From assembly GCA_016715645.1 (NCBI GenBank), contig JADJZR010000014.1, forward strand, positions 1 to 64,000: DNA of 64,000 nt, read 5' to 3'. This document shows positions 9,067 to 18,575 of this stretch, piece after piece; position 1 is the first letter of the stretch, and the number at the start of each line of letters is the position of its first letter. A program made the position numbers and the translations under genes. Below the pieces are notes generated by a model that was not told where the DNA came from, did no database searches, and saw nothing but the letters and a program-made list of their open reading frames with translations. The DNA is from Elusimicrobiota bacterium. Lineage in GTDB: Bacteria; Elusimicrobiota; Elusimicrobia; FEN-1173.

Positions 9067-11574
9067 TTTGGAGAAGAACCCTTGGGTGAAGATCGACTGG
9101 GTGTTGGACCGTATGGCGAGCACATGCCCCATCTGGCTCAAACAAAGGACCGTAAACGCCATGGTTTGCCAGTGGGCATGGCCCGTGTGAATGGACCAGG
9201 CCTGCGTGAAAATGGTGGCAAACCCCATGAGTAGGCCAACCCACAGGGTATGAGCGCCGAGACCCTGAGCGAAGATGCTTTCCTGGGGATGGCGGGGCGG
9301 CCTGTCCATGAGGCCCTTCTCCGCCGGTTCGGCCGACAGAGCCAGGCCGGGAAGACCGTCCGTCACCAAATTGATCCACAAGATATGGATCGGCAAGAGC
9401 GGAATCGGCAGGCCCAGGAAAGGCGCCAGAAAAATGGCCCATATCTCTCCGGAATTTCCGGTCATCGCGTATTTGATGAACTTGCGGATATTGTCAAAGA
9501 TTCGCCGGCCCTCTTTGATGGATTTGACGATGGTCGCAAAGTTATCGTCCAGGAGGATCATGTGACCAGCCTCTTTCGAAACATCCGTGCCGGTGATACC
9601 CATCGCCACGCCGATGTCAGCCCGTCGAAGGGCCGGCGCATCGTTGACGCCGTCGCCGGTCATGGCCACAAAATGCCCCTTATCCTGGAGCGCTTTAACA
9701 ATGTCGAGCTTCTGTTCCGGAGCAACGCGCGCGTAAACCCGGATGTGTTCCACGCGATCCTCGAACTCCTCAACGGTTAGTTTCGCCAGGTCGCGGCCCG
9801 TCATAACGGCCCCGTGAGCGTCCTCAATAATGCCCAACCGACGGGCGACCGCCCCCGCGGTGAGAGGGTGGTCGCCGGTGATCATCACGGGAGCGATGCC
9901 GGCGCTTTTGCAAAGCCGGATGGCCTCCTTCGCCTCTTCCCGGGGCGGGTCCATCATGCCCACCAATCCCACAAAGGTCAGGCCGGATTCCACGTTTTCA
10001 GGCGTAACGTCCCTTGGGTGGCCCTGCCATCGACGCATGGCAACGGCCAGCACCCGCAAGCCTCGGGACGCCATGGCCTCGTTGGCCTTGAAGATACGCT
10101 CATGATCCACACTCACCAAGCCCTGGGACATCAGGCAGTCTTTCGCGTTGGCCAAAAGCACATCCGGAGCCCCTTTCGTAAAAGAGATGTAGCCCCCGTC
10201 GCCGTGGCCTTTTTCGACCCGATGAAGAGTGGTCATGCATTTTCGTGCGGAGTCAAAAGGGATTTCGGCCACGCGAGGGAAATCTTTCTCCAGCCGCGCT
10301 TTATCAAACCCGGCGCTTTTGGCCGCGAGAAAGGGGGCTGTCTCAGAGGGGTCCCCCAGGGGGTTGCCGGAGGCGTCTTCGCGCACATCGTTGTTTAAAG
10401 CCAACGCCGTCATGAGCAAGGCCGACGGGTGGCGCAACGGGTCGACGGGAGACAGGGGCGTCATTCGCATGGACGTCAGGGAGGCGCTCGTTGCATCCAC
10501 AAAATATTCTTCCACGGTCATTTTGTTGAGAGTGAGCGTGCCCGTTTTGTCAGAGCAGATGTACGTGACCGACCCCAGCGTTTCCACCGCCGGCAACTTC
10601 CGAATAAGGGCGTTTTGCTTGACCATCTTTCGCGCCCCCAACGCCAGGGAAATCGTCACCACCGCGGGAAGCGCCTCCGGTATCGCCGCCACGGCCAGCG
10701 AAATGGCCGTGAGAAGCATCGTTAAGGGGGGCTCTCCTTGAACCAGACCGACGGTGAAAACCACAGCGCAGATGGCCAACACCACCAACGCAAGTTTTGT
10801 TCCAAACCGGGCCAGCCTCTTTTGGAGGGGTGTTTTTTCCTCTTCGCCCTCTTGCAACATCGTGGCGATCCGACCCAATTCCGTTTCCATACCAGTCGAG
10901 ACAACCACTCCCGCACCGCGCCCGTAGGTGACGAAAGTCCCCTTGTAGGCCATATTTTTCCTGTCGCCCAAGGAGGCCGTGGCGTCCGGGATCGGCTCGA
11001 CCTCTTTTTCAACGGGCACGGATTCACCCGTCAAAGCGGACTCGTCGATTTTCAATCGGGCCGATTGGATGAGTCGCATATCGGCGGCAATGACATTGCC
11101 GGCTTCCAGGAGAACAACATCGCCCGGCACGATCGCGTGGGCCGGGATGGTCGCGGCGGTCCCGTTTCGCAGGGTTGTGGTGGATGGCGCCGCCATCTTC
11201 TTAAGGGCGGCCATGGCCTTTTCCGCCCTGTATTCCTGGACAAACCCGATCAAGGCGTTGAGCACAACGATCACGGCGATGGCGATGGTATCGGCCATTT
11301 CTCCGATAACGCCCGCCACGATGGCGGAGGCAATGAGAACGAGGATCATGAAATCTTTGAATTGCTCGAGGAACATGACCAGGGGGATCTTTTTCTTCTT
11401 TTCCCGAAGGGTGTTGGGACCGAACTCCGCCAATCGGTTGGACGCCTGTACGTTGGAAAGACCGGCCACCGGATCGGTGTCCAATTGGCGGGCCACGGCA
11501 CCGACATCGACCCCGTACCAGGAAAATCCCGCGCCCGGATTCTTTAAAAGACCATTGTTTGGTGAATCGACCAC
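8983..11574 (-). CDS. P2A-type Ca2+-transporting ATPase, C-terminally truncated
   Basis: A P-type ATPase of 863 residues. It has the actuator TGES (near 183), the phosphorylation motif DKTGTLT (Asp near 342), MITGDHP and [20 protein letters not shown] in the P domain, and calcium-site helices PEALP (M4, near 299), NSGE (M5) and NLVTDG (M6). These are the SERCA/PMR1-like signatures for Ca2+ export. I start at the GTG at 11574, with AGGAGAGG seven bases ahead; the reading back to 11664 overlaps dxr. After M7 and M8 the family sequence stops near residue 838 and repeat-derived [15 protein letters not shown] follows to the stop, so M9 and M10 are absent. It lies 25 bp after dxr. Function after truncation is uncertain. 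Confidence 0.9.
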   Translation of the reverse strand: MVDSPNNGLLKNPGAGFSWYGVDVGAVARQLDTDPVAGLSNVQASNRLAEFGPNTLREKKKKIPLVMFLEQFKDFMILVLIASAIVAGVIGEMADTIAIAVIVVLNALIGFVQEYRAEKAMAALKKMAAPSTTTLRNGTAATIPAHAIVPGDVVLLEAGNVIAADMRLIQSARLKIDESALTGESVPVEKEVEPIPDATASLGDRKNMAYKGTFVTYGRGAGVVVSTGMETELGRIATMLQEGEEEKTPLQKRLARFGTKLALVVLAICAVVFTVGLVQGEPPLTMLLTAISLAVAAIPEALPAVVTISLALGARKMVKQNALIRKLPAVETLGSVTYICSDKTGTLTLNKMTVEEYFVDATSASLTSMRMTPLSPVDPLRHPSALLMTALALNNDVREDASGNPLGDPSETAPFLAAKSAGFDKARLEKDFPRVAEIPFDSARKCMTTLHRVEKGHGDGGYISFTKGAPDVLLANAKDCLMSQGLVSVDHERIFKANEAMASRGLRVLAVAMRRWQGHPRDVTPENVESGLTFVGLVGMMDPPREEAKEAIRLCKSAGIAPVMITGDHPLTAGAVARRLGIIEDAHGAVMTGRDLAKLTVEEFEDRVEHIRVYARVAPEQKLDIVKALQDKGHFVAMTGDGVNDAPALRRADIGVAMGITGTDVSKEAGHMILLDDNFATIVKSIKEGRRIFDNIRKFIKYAMTGNSGEIWAIFLAPFLGLPIPLLPIHILWINLVTDGLPGLALSAEPAEKGLMDRPPRHPQESIFAQGLGAHTLWVGLLMGFATIFTQAWSIHTGHAHWQTMAFTVLCLSQMGHVLAIRSNTQSIFTQGFFSKGPSSAPSGPPSPPRGEETDPSSWERVG

Positions 11575-11599
11575 GGGACCTCTCCTGGGGAAAAGGGAA

Positions 11600-12781
11600 C
11601 TACGCGGCGCGAGACAACGCGACCTGGGCGGCCCGGCGCGCCCATTGGTCGGCGGCCAACACATCGTCGAGGGACAAGGGGTTCCCTTGGGCGCGGTAAT
11701 CGCCCATCACCCGCCGACAAATTTTCGGGATATCCATAAAACCCGTTCGACCCTGAATAAACGCCTGCACCGCCACTTCGTTGGCCGCGTTGAAAACCGC
11801 CGGCCACAAACCGCCCCGCCGACCCGCGTCCAACGCAACGGACAACGACGGAAACCGTTTAAAGCGGGGCCGATGAAATTCCAGGGTGCGGATTTCATCC
11901 AACGCCAACGGTTTCACCGGTGTGGGCCGCCGGTCAGGGAACGTGAGGGCGTATTGAATCGGCAAGCGCATGTCCGGATGGGACAACTGGGCCAGCATGG
12001 ACCCATCGTCAAACTCCACCAACGAATGGACGATGGACTGGGGATGAATCACAATGTCGATCCGGTCCATGGGCACGCCGAACAAATGGTGGGCTTCGAT
12101 GGCTTCCAACCCCTTGTTGGTCAAGGTGGCGCAATCGACGGTAATTTTTTTTCCCATTTTCCAGGTCGGATGGTTGAGAGCCTGGGCCACGCCCACGTTG
12201 GCCAACGATCCCTGGTGCCGATAAAAAGCCCCCCCCGACGCCGTCAAAATAAGTCGTCGAACTCCTGGACCCGGCCCCGTGCGCCCGCCCAAACATTGGA
12301 AGAGGGCGGAATGCTCGCTGTCCACGGGGATCACCTGGGCTCCGGACCGACGGGCGGTATCCATCACCAGCTCACCCGCCACAATGAGCGCCTCTTTGTT
12401 GGCCAAGGCCACATTTTTCCCAGCCCGCAACGCGGCCAACAGGGGCCTGAGTCCCACCGCTCCCACAACCGCCGAGACCACCAGGTCAACCCGAGGCGCC
12501 ACGGCGGATTCCAAAAGGCCCTCCACCCCAACGCCAATTCGAACACGAAGTTTCCGGTTGCGCGACCAACGAGACAACGGGTCCACAACGGAGGGATCCC
12601 CCACCACCGCCCTTGACGGACGAAATTCCGCCAATTGTTTTTTAAGGAGCTCCACGTTGGAATGGGCCGACAAAACGTCCACGCGCACCGACGCCCCCGC
12701 CCGGTTGAGCCGCCGCACCACATCCAACGCGTTCACGCCGATTGATCCGGTGGATCCCCACACCGCCAAAACCCGTTTCAT
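11600..12781 (-). CDS. dxr: 1-deoxy-D-xylulose 5-phosphate reductoisomerase
   Basis: A 393-residue cytosolic enzyme converting DXP to MEP with NADPH, the committed step of the non-mevalonate isoprenoid pathway. The N-terminal nucleotide-binding motif GSTGSIG (8-14) is intact, as are the LANKEALIVAG region (near 120), the metal/substrate motif PVDSEHSALFQCL (near 148) and the ASGGAF loop (near 178). Length fits the family. The ATG at 12781 overlaps the cdsA stop. With uppS and cdsA upstream it forms the usual isoprenoid and phospholipid operon feeding undecaprenyl phosphate synthesis, and it supplies precursors for the polyprenyl synthase at 25682-26680. Confidence 0.97.
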   Translation of the reverse strand: MKRVLAVWGSTGSIGVNALDVVRRLNRAGASVRVDVLSAHSNVELLKKQLAEFRPSRAVVGDPSVVDPLSRWSRNRKLRVRIGVGVEGLLESAVAPRVDLVVSAVVGAVGLRPLLAALRAGKNVALANKEALIVAGELVMDTARRSGAQVIPVDSEHSALFQCLGGRTGPGPGVRRLILTASGGAFYRHQGSLANVGVAQALNHPTWKMGKKITVDCATLTNKGLEAIEAHHLFGVPMDRIDIVIHPQSIVHSLVEFDDGSMLAQLSHPDMRLPIQYALTFPDRRPTPVKPLALDEIRTLEFHRPRFKRFPSLSVALDAGRRGGLWPAVFNAANEVAVQAFIQGRTGFMDIPKICRRVMGDYRAQGNPLSLDDVLAADQWARRAAQVALSRAA

Positions 12782-13629
12782 CCCACTTTACCGACGGAAA
12801 TCATGTAAAAGTACAAAAACGGAGACGTGAGCAAAAATGAATCGAACCGGTCCAAAACACCGCCGTGGCCGGGCAAAAGAGCCGACGAATCTTTAACCCC
12901 AAAACATCGTTTCAGCAGTGATTCCATTAAATCCGACACCTGGGCCAAACCCCCCAACACCGCCGCCAAGACCACTATTTCCCACCGCCCAAAAAGATCT
13001 TTCATGAACAGTTCACGCAACGCAAGGGAAATCAGGATTCCCGCCGCCCAACCGCCCGCCGCGCCTTCCCAGGACTTTTTCGGGCTGATGGCGGGGGCCA
13101 TTCGATGTTTGCCCAGGGCCAAACCGACCCCGTAAGCGGCGGAGTCCTGAGTCCAAATCAAGACCACTAAAAACAACGCCGCCCACGCACCGCCGTTCAT
13201 CAACGCCGCGTTGGACCCGCGCAAATCCCGCAAAAGGGCAAAATAGCCCAACGGCCAAACGATCAACAAAATTCCCGTGAGGGACATGGCCAACCGCAAA
13301 ATCGCAAGGCCTTTCTCTTTTCGTGCCATTTCGCGCACGACCAACACCAACATCGCCGTCATGACCGTAAAAGCCGGAGCCTGGGCCGCAAACGCGACCC
13401 CAGGCCGAACACCCGGAATAACCAGTGAGAGGGCCACCGCCGCCCCAGCGGCGATTCCCCACCACCCCTGAGTGGCATACCCGCCTTCATCCGCAATTTG
13501 ATGGAATTCCCAGAGGGCCAATAGAATCAGGAGAAACATAAAAACAAAAAATGGAAGGGATCCCAAATACAGCACCCAAAGAAAAACAGGCGCCATCACC
13601 AACGCCGTCAGCACCCGCGGGAGCAGCAT
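12778..13629 (-). CDS. cdsA: Phosphatidate cytidylyltransferase (CDP-diacylglycerol synthase)
   Basis: A 283-residue multi-pass membrane enzyme that makes CDP-diacylglycerol from CTP and phosphatidic acid for phospholipid synthesis. About seven to eight hydrophobic segments are visible. The C-terminal CDS signature is complete: SLLKRCFGVKDSS, then LLPGHGGVLDRFDS (about 235-265), with the conserved Lys-Arg, Lys-Asp, His-Gly-Gly and Asp-Arg-x-Asp. SPKKSWEG near 180 is the second conserved block. The ATG at 13629 lies one base after the uppS stop. Nothing about it is unusual. Confidence 0.96.
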   Translation of the reverse strand: MLLPRVLTALVMAPVFLWVLYLGSLPFFVFMFLLILLALWEFHQIADEGGYATQGWWGIAAGAAVALSLVIPGVRPGVAFAAQAPAFTVMTAMLVLVVREMARKEKGLAILRLAMSLTGILLIVWPLGYFALLRDLRGSNAALMNGGAWAALFLVVLIWTQDSAAYGVGLALGKHRMAPAISPKKSWEGAAGGWAAGILISLALRELFMKDLFGRWEIVVLAAVLGGLAQVSDLMESLLKRCFGVKDSSALLPGHGGVLDRFDSFLLTSPFLYFYMISVGKVG

Positions 13630-13630
13630 G

Positions 13631-14344
13631 TCAGGCTTTTCCGAACCGGCGGTCGCGCCGCTGGTAATCGTGCAAGGCGGCCAGATAAGCCTCTCGCCGA
13701 AAATCGGGCCAATAGGTGGGGGTCACGTAAATCTCCGTGTATGCGCACTGCCACAACAGAAAGTTGGACAACCGGTATTCTCCCGAGGTCCGAATCAACA
13801 AATCCGGGTCGGGAAACGGCGCGGTTTGCATATGGCGGGAAAGGGATTCTTCCGTCACGGCCTCGCCCGAGACAAGCAGGGATTTCACGGCGTCCACGAT
13901 TTCTTGGCGACCGCCGTAATTGAGAGCCAACGTTAAAACCACACCCCGATTGCCGTTCAACCGATCAATGGTTTGTTGAAGCGTCTTTTGAACCGAGGTC
14001 GGCAAGGTCTCGATGCGTTCGATGGTGCGCAACCGAACGCCATTTTTGTCGAGTTCATCCGCTTCGCGGCGCAGGGTCCGAGCCAAAAGGGCCATTAAAC
14101 CTCGCACTTCATCGGAGGACCGAGCCCAATTTTCCGTTGAAAACGCGAACAAGGTGAGCGCCTCGACCCCCCATTCGCCCGACAACCGAACTGTTTCCCG
14201 CACGCTGTCGGCCCCGGCCCGATGGCCCAACAATCGCGGCAACCCTTGCTGTTTCGCCCAACGGCCGTTGCCGTCCATAATGACGGCCACGTGCCGCGGC
14301 ATTCGAGACGGATCCAGACCGGGGGGAACAGACGGTGATGTCAA
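13631..14344 (-). CDS. uppS: Isoprenyl transferase (undecaprenyl diphosphate synthase family)
   Basis: A cis-prenyltransferase that elongates FPP with IPP to the C55 carrier lipid for cell-wall synthesis. The signatures are HVAVIMDGNGRWAKQQGLPR (catalytic Asp in MDGNGRWA), FAFSTENWAR, and the C-terminal DPDLLIRTSGEYRLSNFLLWQ...EIYVT block. The start is uncertain: a TTG at 14344 overlaps the frr stop and has AAGGAG upstream (237 residues), while an ATG at 14302 starts right at the conserved domain. I give the longer form because of its ribosome site and coupling. It is the cell-envelope link between frr and cdsA. Confidence 0.95.
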   Translation of the reverse strand: MTSPSVPPGLDPSRMPRHVAVIMDGNGRWAKQQGLPRLLGHRAGADSVRETVRLSGEWGVEALTLFAFSTENWARSSDEVRGLMALLARTLRREADELDKNGVRLRTIERIETLPTSVQKTLQQTIDRLNGNRGVVLTLALNYGGRQEIVDAVKSLLVSGEAVTEESLSRHMQTAPFPDPDLLIRTSGEYRLSNFLLWQCAYTEIYVTPTYWPDFRREAYLAALHDYQRRDRRFGKA

Positions 14345-14916
14345 ACCGTCAAAATCTCCTTTTCTTTGGCGGCCAAGGTGTCGTCCACTTTTTTAACATA
14401 AAGGTCGGTCACCCCCTGAAGGGCTCCCTCGGCCAATTTTTTTTGGTCTTCGGTGAGGACTTTGTCTTTCTCGGCTTTTTTAATTTTTTCCATGGCGTCA
14501 CGCCGATCGTTGCGGATGGCCACGCGAAAATCTTCCGCTAATTTGCGGACCACTTTCACCATTTCCTTCCGGCGTTCTTCGGTGAGCATGGGGATCACCA
14601 AACGAATCAGTTTTCCGTCGTTGTTGGGTGTCAGCTTGAGATCCGACAGTTGAATGGCCTTTTCGATGGCCTGCAACGCGCCGGCGTCCCAGGGTTTGAT
14701 CTCGATGGTTCGACCGTCGGGAACGCTTACGGCGGCCACCTGTTTCATGGGGGTCATCGTGCCATAATATTCCACTTTGATGTGATCCAGGAGGTTGCCT
14801 GTGGCCCGGCCGGAACGAATCGAACTCAGCTCTTGGCCCAGCTTTTCCAAAGATTTCGCCATTTTATCCTCGGCCTCTTTAAAAGCCGGTTGGAGCGGGG
14901 GAGGGATGTTTGACAT
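14341..14916 (-). CDS. frr: Ribosome recycling factor
   Basis: A 191-residue protein that, with EF-G, splits post-termination ribosomes. The family hallmarks are present: LGQELSSIRSGRATGNLLDHIKVEYYG near the N-terminus, LIRLVIPMLTEERRKEMVKVVRKLAEDFRVAIRNDRRDA in the long helical domain, and a lysine-rich C-terminal helix. Usual length is about 185. The ATG at 14916 has AAGGAGT upstream. The neighbours pyrH, tsf and rpsB give the common rpsB-tsf-pyrH-frr order. The 4-bp overlap with uppS suggests coupling. Confidence 0.97.
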   Translation of the reverse strand: MSNIPPPLQPAFKEAEDKMAKSLEKLGQELSSIRSGRATGNLLDHIKVEYYGTMTPMKQVAAVSVPDGRTIEIKPWDAGALQAIEKAIQLSDLKLTPNNDGKLIRLVIPMLTEERRKEMVKVVRKLAEDFRVAIRNDRRDAMEKIKKAEKDKVLTEDQKKLAEGALQGVTDLYVKKVDDTLAAKEKEILTV

Positions 14917-14928
14917 AGAGGGACTCCT

Positions 14929-15648
14929 TTACGGTGTGACCAGGGTTCCGACGTTTTCGCCCGCAATCGCCCGACGAATATTGCCGGGCTCTTTCAAGCT
15001 AAAAACGCGCACGGGGATTTTGTTTTCCAAACAAAGGGACAACGCTGTCGCGTCCATGACGCCCAACTGGTCGCGCAGAGCCTGCAACAAAGTCAAACTG
15101 GCGTATTTTTTGGCCGACGGATCTCGATGGGGATCCGCGTTGTAGACGCCGTCCACTTGGGTGGCTTTCAAAACCGCCGACGCTTCGATTTCCGACGCCC
15201 GCAGGGCCGCCGCCGTGTCGGTGGAAAAAAACGGGTTGCCCGTGCCCGCGGCAAACACCACGATGCGGCCCTTTTCCAAATGCCGAATGGCCCGCCGACG
15301 AATGTACGGTTCGGCCACTTTGGCCACTTCCATGGCCGACATCACCCGGGTGGGCGCGCCGGTTTTTTCCAACGCGTCTTGCAACGCCAAGGCGTTGACC
15401 AGCGTGGCCAACATCCCCATCTGGTCGGAAATCACCCGATCCAACTCTTTTCCCTGCCCGCGTCCCCCGCGCCAAATGTTACCGCCGCCCACCACCACGG
15501 CGATTTGATGTTGAGCTTTTCGAGCCGAACTCAGTTCCCGTGCGATCTCGAACAGAGCGTCCACATCAATGCCGCCCTGGCCCCGGCCCAACAGGGCTTC
15601 TCCGGACAACTTTAAAACGACCCGTCTCACCCGCGGGGTTCGGGGCAC
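14929..15648 (-). CDS. pyrH: UMP kinase
   Basis: A 239-residue bacterial UMP kinase of the amino-acid-kinase fold, making UDP from UMP and ATP. It has the KLSGEAL start motif (near 13), the VVVGGGNIWRG phosphate-binding loop (near 48-58), DQMGMLATLVNALALQDALE (near 70-90), and the GTGNPFFSTDTAAALRA substrate region (near 130-147). I take the GTG at 15648 as the start because GAGGACT precedes it and it lies 3 bp after the tsf stop. Hexameric allosteric control by GTP and UTP is known for the family, but nothing here tests it. Confidence 0.97.
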   Translation of the reverse strand: MPRTPRVRRVVLKLSGEALLGRGQGGIDVDALFEIARELSSARKAQHQIAVVVGGGNIWRGGRGQGKELDRVISDQMGMLATLVNALALQDALEKTGAPTRVMSAMEVAKVAEPYIRRRAIRHLEKGRIVVFAAGTGNPFFSTDTAAALRASEIEASAVLKATQVDGVYNADPHRDPSAKKYASLTLLQALRDQLGVMDATALSLCLENKIPVRVFSLKEPGNIRRAIAGENVGTLVTP

Positions 15649-15651
15649 GGT

Positions 15652-16542
15652 TTAGTCCTCTTCTCCCACCTTCAAACGAATAAACCGACGGGGGATCAAG
15701 GTGGCCCCGACTTTTTTGGACACCGATTCAACCACCTGCGCGACCGTAGCGTTTTTACCGCCGTCCACGGGTTTAACGAACGGTTGTTCCATGAGACAAA
15801 ATTGCCCGTAATACTGCTGAACTTTTCCGTTCACAATTTTGTCCCAAATTTTTTCGGGTTTATTTTCCCGGCGAGCTTGTTCGCGGGCGATGTTGGATTC
15901 CTGTTCAATCACATCGGGAGACACGTCTTCTTTGCGGACAAACTTCGGGCTGGCGGCCGCGATCTGCATGGCCAGATCCCGGGCCAAGGTTTTCGCCTCT
16001 TCTTTTTCGAGCGCGGCGGCGCCGTCCCCGGCCACACCCAACTCCACCAACACGCCCACCTTGCCGACGTTGCCCGATGGGTGAATATACACGGAGAAGA
16101 TTCCCGGCGAAACCCGGTCAAACCGGGCGAACCGGCCCTTGCGCAGTTGAATGTTTTCTTTGAGTTTGGCGGCCATTTCTTGGATACGATCGGCCGGGGC
16201 CTCCGCGGAGGATTTCCAGGGCGGGTTGGCGGTCGCCGCCAAACGAGTCAATTCCCCCAAAAAGCCCTGGAAGTCTTCTGTCCGAGCCACAAAATCGGTC
16301 TCGCAATTCAGCTCCAACAACACCGCCGTTTTGCCACACGGGTCCACATAAGACGTGACCAACCCGTCGCCAGTCACCCGATCGGCCCGCTTGGCCGCCG
16401 ACGCCGCTCCCTGCTCGCGCAGGACCACCACAGCTTTCTCGAAATCTCCGCCGGTTTGGGTCAACGCGCGTTTGCAATCCATCAGTCCGGCGCCTGTTTT
16501 GGCCCGGAGTTTCGCTACACTCTCGCTGGAAATATCCGCCAT
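15652..16542 (-). CDS. tsf: Translation elongation factor Ts
   Basis: A 296-residue guanine-nucleotide exchange factor for EF-Tu. The N-terminal UBA-like region (VAKLRAKTGAGLMDCKRALTQTGGDFEKAVVVLRE, 8-42) and the EF-Tu-contact motif ELNCETDFVARTEDF (near 73-87) are clear. The full-length core and dimerisation region follow, ending in a short basic tail. The ATG at 16542 has a strong AGGAGG site. It is cotranscribed with rpsB (17-bp gap) and pyrH (3-bp gap). Confidence 0.97.
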   Translation of the reverse strand: MADISSESVAKLRAKTGAGLMDCKRALTQTGGDFEKAVVVLREQGAASAAKRADRVTGDGLVTSYVDPCGKTAVLLELNCETDFVARTEDFQGFLGELTRLAATANPPWKSSAEAPADRIQEMAAKLKENIQLRKGRFARFDRVSPGIFSVYIHPSGNVGKVGVLVELGVAGDGAAALEKEEAKTLARDLAMQIAAASPKFVRKEDVSPDVIEQESNIAREQARRENKPEKIWDKIVNGKVQQYYGQFCLMEQPFVKPVDGGKNATVAQVVESVSKKVGATLIPRRFIRLKVGEED

Positions 16543-16559
16543 AGAAAACGGTCCTCCTC

Positions 16560-17348
16560 TTAGTGAGCGGCCGGAGCGGTTTGCGCCGCCGGTTCCGCTT
16601 CGTCCGTCAAATTGATTTCCTGTTCAGCCTGGACATCGGCTTCGGCCGGCTGAAGGGCGGCTTTGGACGCCGCTTTCCCCTCCAGAATGGTGTCAGCGAT
16701 GAGCTTGCAAAACAACCGCACCGATCGAATCGCGTCGTCGTTTCCGGGCATGGGATAATCGATCAAGTCCGGATCGCAGTTGGTGTCGCAAATGGAGACG
16801 ATGGGAATTTCCATCCGACGCGCTTCCGTCACCGCGGTCAGTTCTTGAACCGGATCCACCACGAAAAGGGCGTCGGGCAACCGGGACATGTTTTTAATGC
16901 CGTCCAAAGACTTGGCCAGCCGTTTAATATCTTTCTCCCGGTAGAGAGCTTCTTTTTTTGACAACGAGCTGAAGACACCGCTTTGTTTCATGCGTTCCTG
17001 TTCTTGGAGCCGTTGGGCCGACTTTCGGACGGTTTCAAAGTTGGTTAACGTTCCCCCCAACCATCGATCGCGGACGAAGGGCATCTCGCAACGGGCCGCT
17101 TCCTGAGCAATGGCTTCCCGAGCCTGTTTTTTAGTGCCCACGAACATAAACACTTTTCCCTCGGCGGCGGCGTCCTTGACGTAAGTCAAGGCTTTTTTGA
17201 GTTCTTTGACAGTTTTTTGCAGGTCGATGATGTGGATGTTGTTGCGGCTTCCAAAAATGTACTTTGCCATTTTTGGGTTCCAACGCCGGGTTTGGTGTCC
17301 GAAATGGACGCCGGCTTCCAACAGGGCCTTCATTGAGACAGTTGCCAT
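16560..17348 (-). CDS. rpsB: 30S ribosomal protein S2
   Basis: A 262-residue S2 with the conserved [25 protein letters not shown] start, [29 protein letters not shown] and DALFVVDP...[35 protein letters not shown] motifs. The C-terminal 35 residues are an Ala/Glu/Gln-rich extension ([15 protein letters not shown]) longer than in E. coli, probably disordered. The ATG at 17348 has AGGAGGAACC directly ahead; the reading back to 17450 crosses a hairpin and is not coding. Expression is probably controlled by the hairpin-T-run at 17378-17407. Confidence 0.97.
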   Translation of the reverse strand: MATVSMKALLEAGVHFGHQTRRWNPKMAKYIFGSRNNIHIIDLQKTVKELKKALTYVKDAAAEGKVFMFVGTKKQAREAIAQEAARCEMPFVRDRWLGGTLTNFETVRKSAQRLQEQERMKQSGVFSSLSKKEALYREKDIKRLAKSLDGIKNMSRLPDALFVVDPVQELTAVTEARRMEIPIVSICDTNCDPDLIDYPMPGNDDAIRSVRLFCKLIADTILEGKAASKAALQPAEADVQAEQEINLTDEAEPAAQTAPAAH

Positions 17349-17377
17349 GGTTCCTCCTGAATGTCGCGCTGTGATCG

Positions 17378-17407
17378 AAAAAAAAAGCGGTCCCGTTGAG
17401 GACCGCT
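17378..17407 (-). terminator. Intrinsic terminator / likely attenuator in the rpsB leader
   Basis: On the minus strand the sequence reads AGCGGTCC, a 6-base loop, GGACCGCT, then nine T residues: a textbook rho-independent terminator. It ends about 20 bp before the rpsB ribosome site (17352-17357), too little room for a promoter after it. Transcripts of rpsB must therefore read through it, which makes it a candidate attenuator rather than a plain terminator. A minus-strand GAGGAC at 17470-17475 can pair with GTCCTC at 17398-17403 inside the stem, a possible antiterminator. A second hairpin, GAAACGG-AA-CCGTTTC, lies at about 17432-17448. Confidence 0.7.
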
Positions 17408-17553
17408 CTCCTTGCGATGCAAACGAGGGACTGAAACGGTTCCGTTTCAATCAGCGCGCGGTTTTTTCCGTCCTCTTCGACGGCCTCCACCCTCTTCATT
17501 TCGCCCGCGGCCCTTTTAAAAGGGACCCCGCCGACGATCCAAGGATGTGTGAA

Positions 17554-17577
17554 CGGGCGGCGATGACGAAGCCGCCC
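17554..17577 (-). terminator. Hairpin just after the ferredoxin stop
   Basis: GGGCGGC and GCCGCCC form a 7-bp all-GC stem around a 9-10 base loop, starting about 10 bp past the ferredoxin stop codon. No T-run follows, so it may be an mRNA 3'-stabilising hairpin or a weak terminator. Its position fits the end of the ferredoxin transcript or the start of the rpsB leader. Confidence 0.4.
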
Positions 17578-17586
17578 TAACAAATT

Positions 17587-17910
<324 letters not shown>

Positions 17911-18015
17911 TCAAGTTCTCCCTTGTGGAATGTAATTTGAAAACAGAATCTACTACAACCAAGCCCCGTCTGTCAAGGCGTTCGCGCCCGCGGCACCAAC
18001 AGAAAGGGTCCGATG

Positions 18016-18192
18016 TTACTCTTTTTTGTCGGGGGAGGAGCCGCTTGGCTCGTCGCCGTCTTTGAGCCCTTTCTTAAACCCGGTGATCGCCTTGCCCAAA
18101 CTTTTCCCCAACTCCGGCAACTTGTTAGGCCCAAAAAACAACACCCCGATCAACAACACCAGAAACAGCTCCTGCCAGCCCATTCCGAACAT
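18016..18192 (-). CDS. tatA: Sec-independent translocase protein TatA/E, copy 1
   Basis: A 58-residue twin-arginine translocase component with one N-terminal membrane helix (ELFLVLLIGVLFFGP, 8-22), the FGP hinge, an amphipathic helix (KLPELGKSLGKAITGFKKGLK) and an acidic-lysine tail. I use the ATG at 18192 (AGGAGATT site) rather than the longer reading to 18213. It is almost identical to the protein at 25503-25679: residues 1-47 are the same and the tails differ. No tatC is in the window. It lies at the left edge of the mobile-element island. Confidence 0.92.
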   Translation of the reverse strand: MFGMGWQELFLVLLIGVLFFGPNKLPELGKSLGKAITGFKKGLKDGDEPSGSSPDKKE

Positions 18193-18247
18193 ATTCAATC
18201 TCCTCAGGCTCAAATAGCCTTGCCCACATTCTACACGTTTCTTACCC

Positions 18248-18426
18248 CAATGCCAGTCACTTAAGAATCGCCACCCCGGCGAAAGCTGACCGCGCTAGCA
18301 GGAAATGCCGCGTGGGAGCGGCCGGGGCCCAGTGTGTAAAACCGCATTTTTAGAGACCATTTTACCGACTGGATACCGGCTTTCGCCGGTATGACGGGCA
18401 CTTTGAGGCTTAAGTTACTGGCATTG
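18248..18426. repeat. 179-bp inverted-repeat element
   Basis: Left end CAATGCCAGTCACTTAAG and, reverse-complemented, right end CAATGCCAGTAACTTAAG differ by one base. Inside, ATACCGGC-TTTC-GCCGGTAT (about 18373-18392) is a perfect 8-bp hairpin, and a weaker GGCGAAAGC match sits near the left end. It has no open reading frame. The layout matches a class of dispersed palindromic elements found between genes in many environmental bacteria, recalled from general knowledge. It lies just upstream of tatA copy 1. Confidence 0.65.
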
Positions 18427-18575
18427 TTTCTAACCCCAACTTTATCATCACCTCAATTAAAAGCCCTGTTCGGCGAGAACAGAACAGGAAAAACTGTCGC
18501 TACGAAATATTTTTATTGATCTAAGGGCCTGCCAGAAAATAACTGTGCCACTTGGCCGGGTGCTTTTTTCAAAGA

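Noticed and set aside
10979..12616. A 545-codon plus-strand frame
   Set aside because: It is antisense to the ATPase and dxr genes, has Pro/Arg/His-rich low-complexity text and no motif; a high-G+C shadow.
17511..17524. The perfect palindrome CCCTTTTAAAAGGG as an operator
   Set aside because: It is between hairpins of a leader with no regulator gene nearby; it may be chance.
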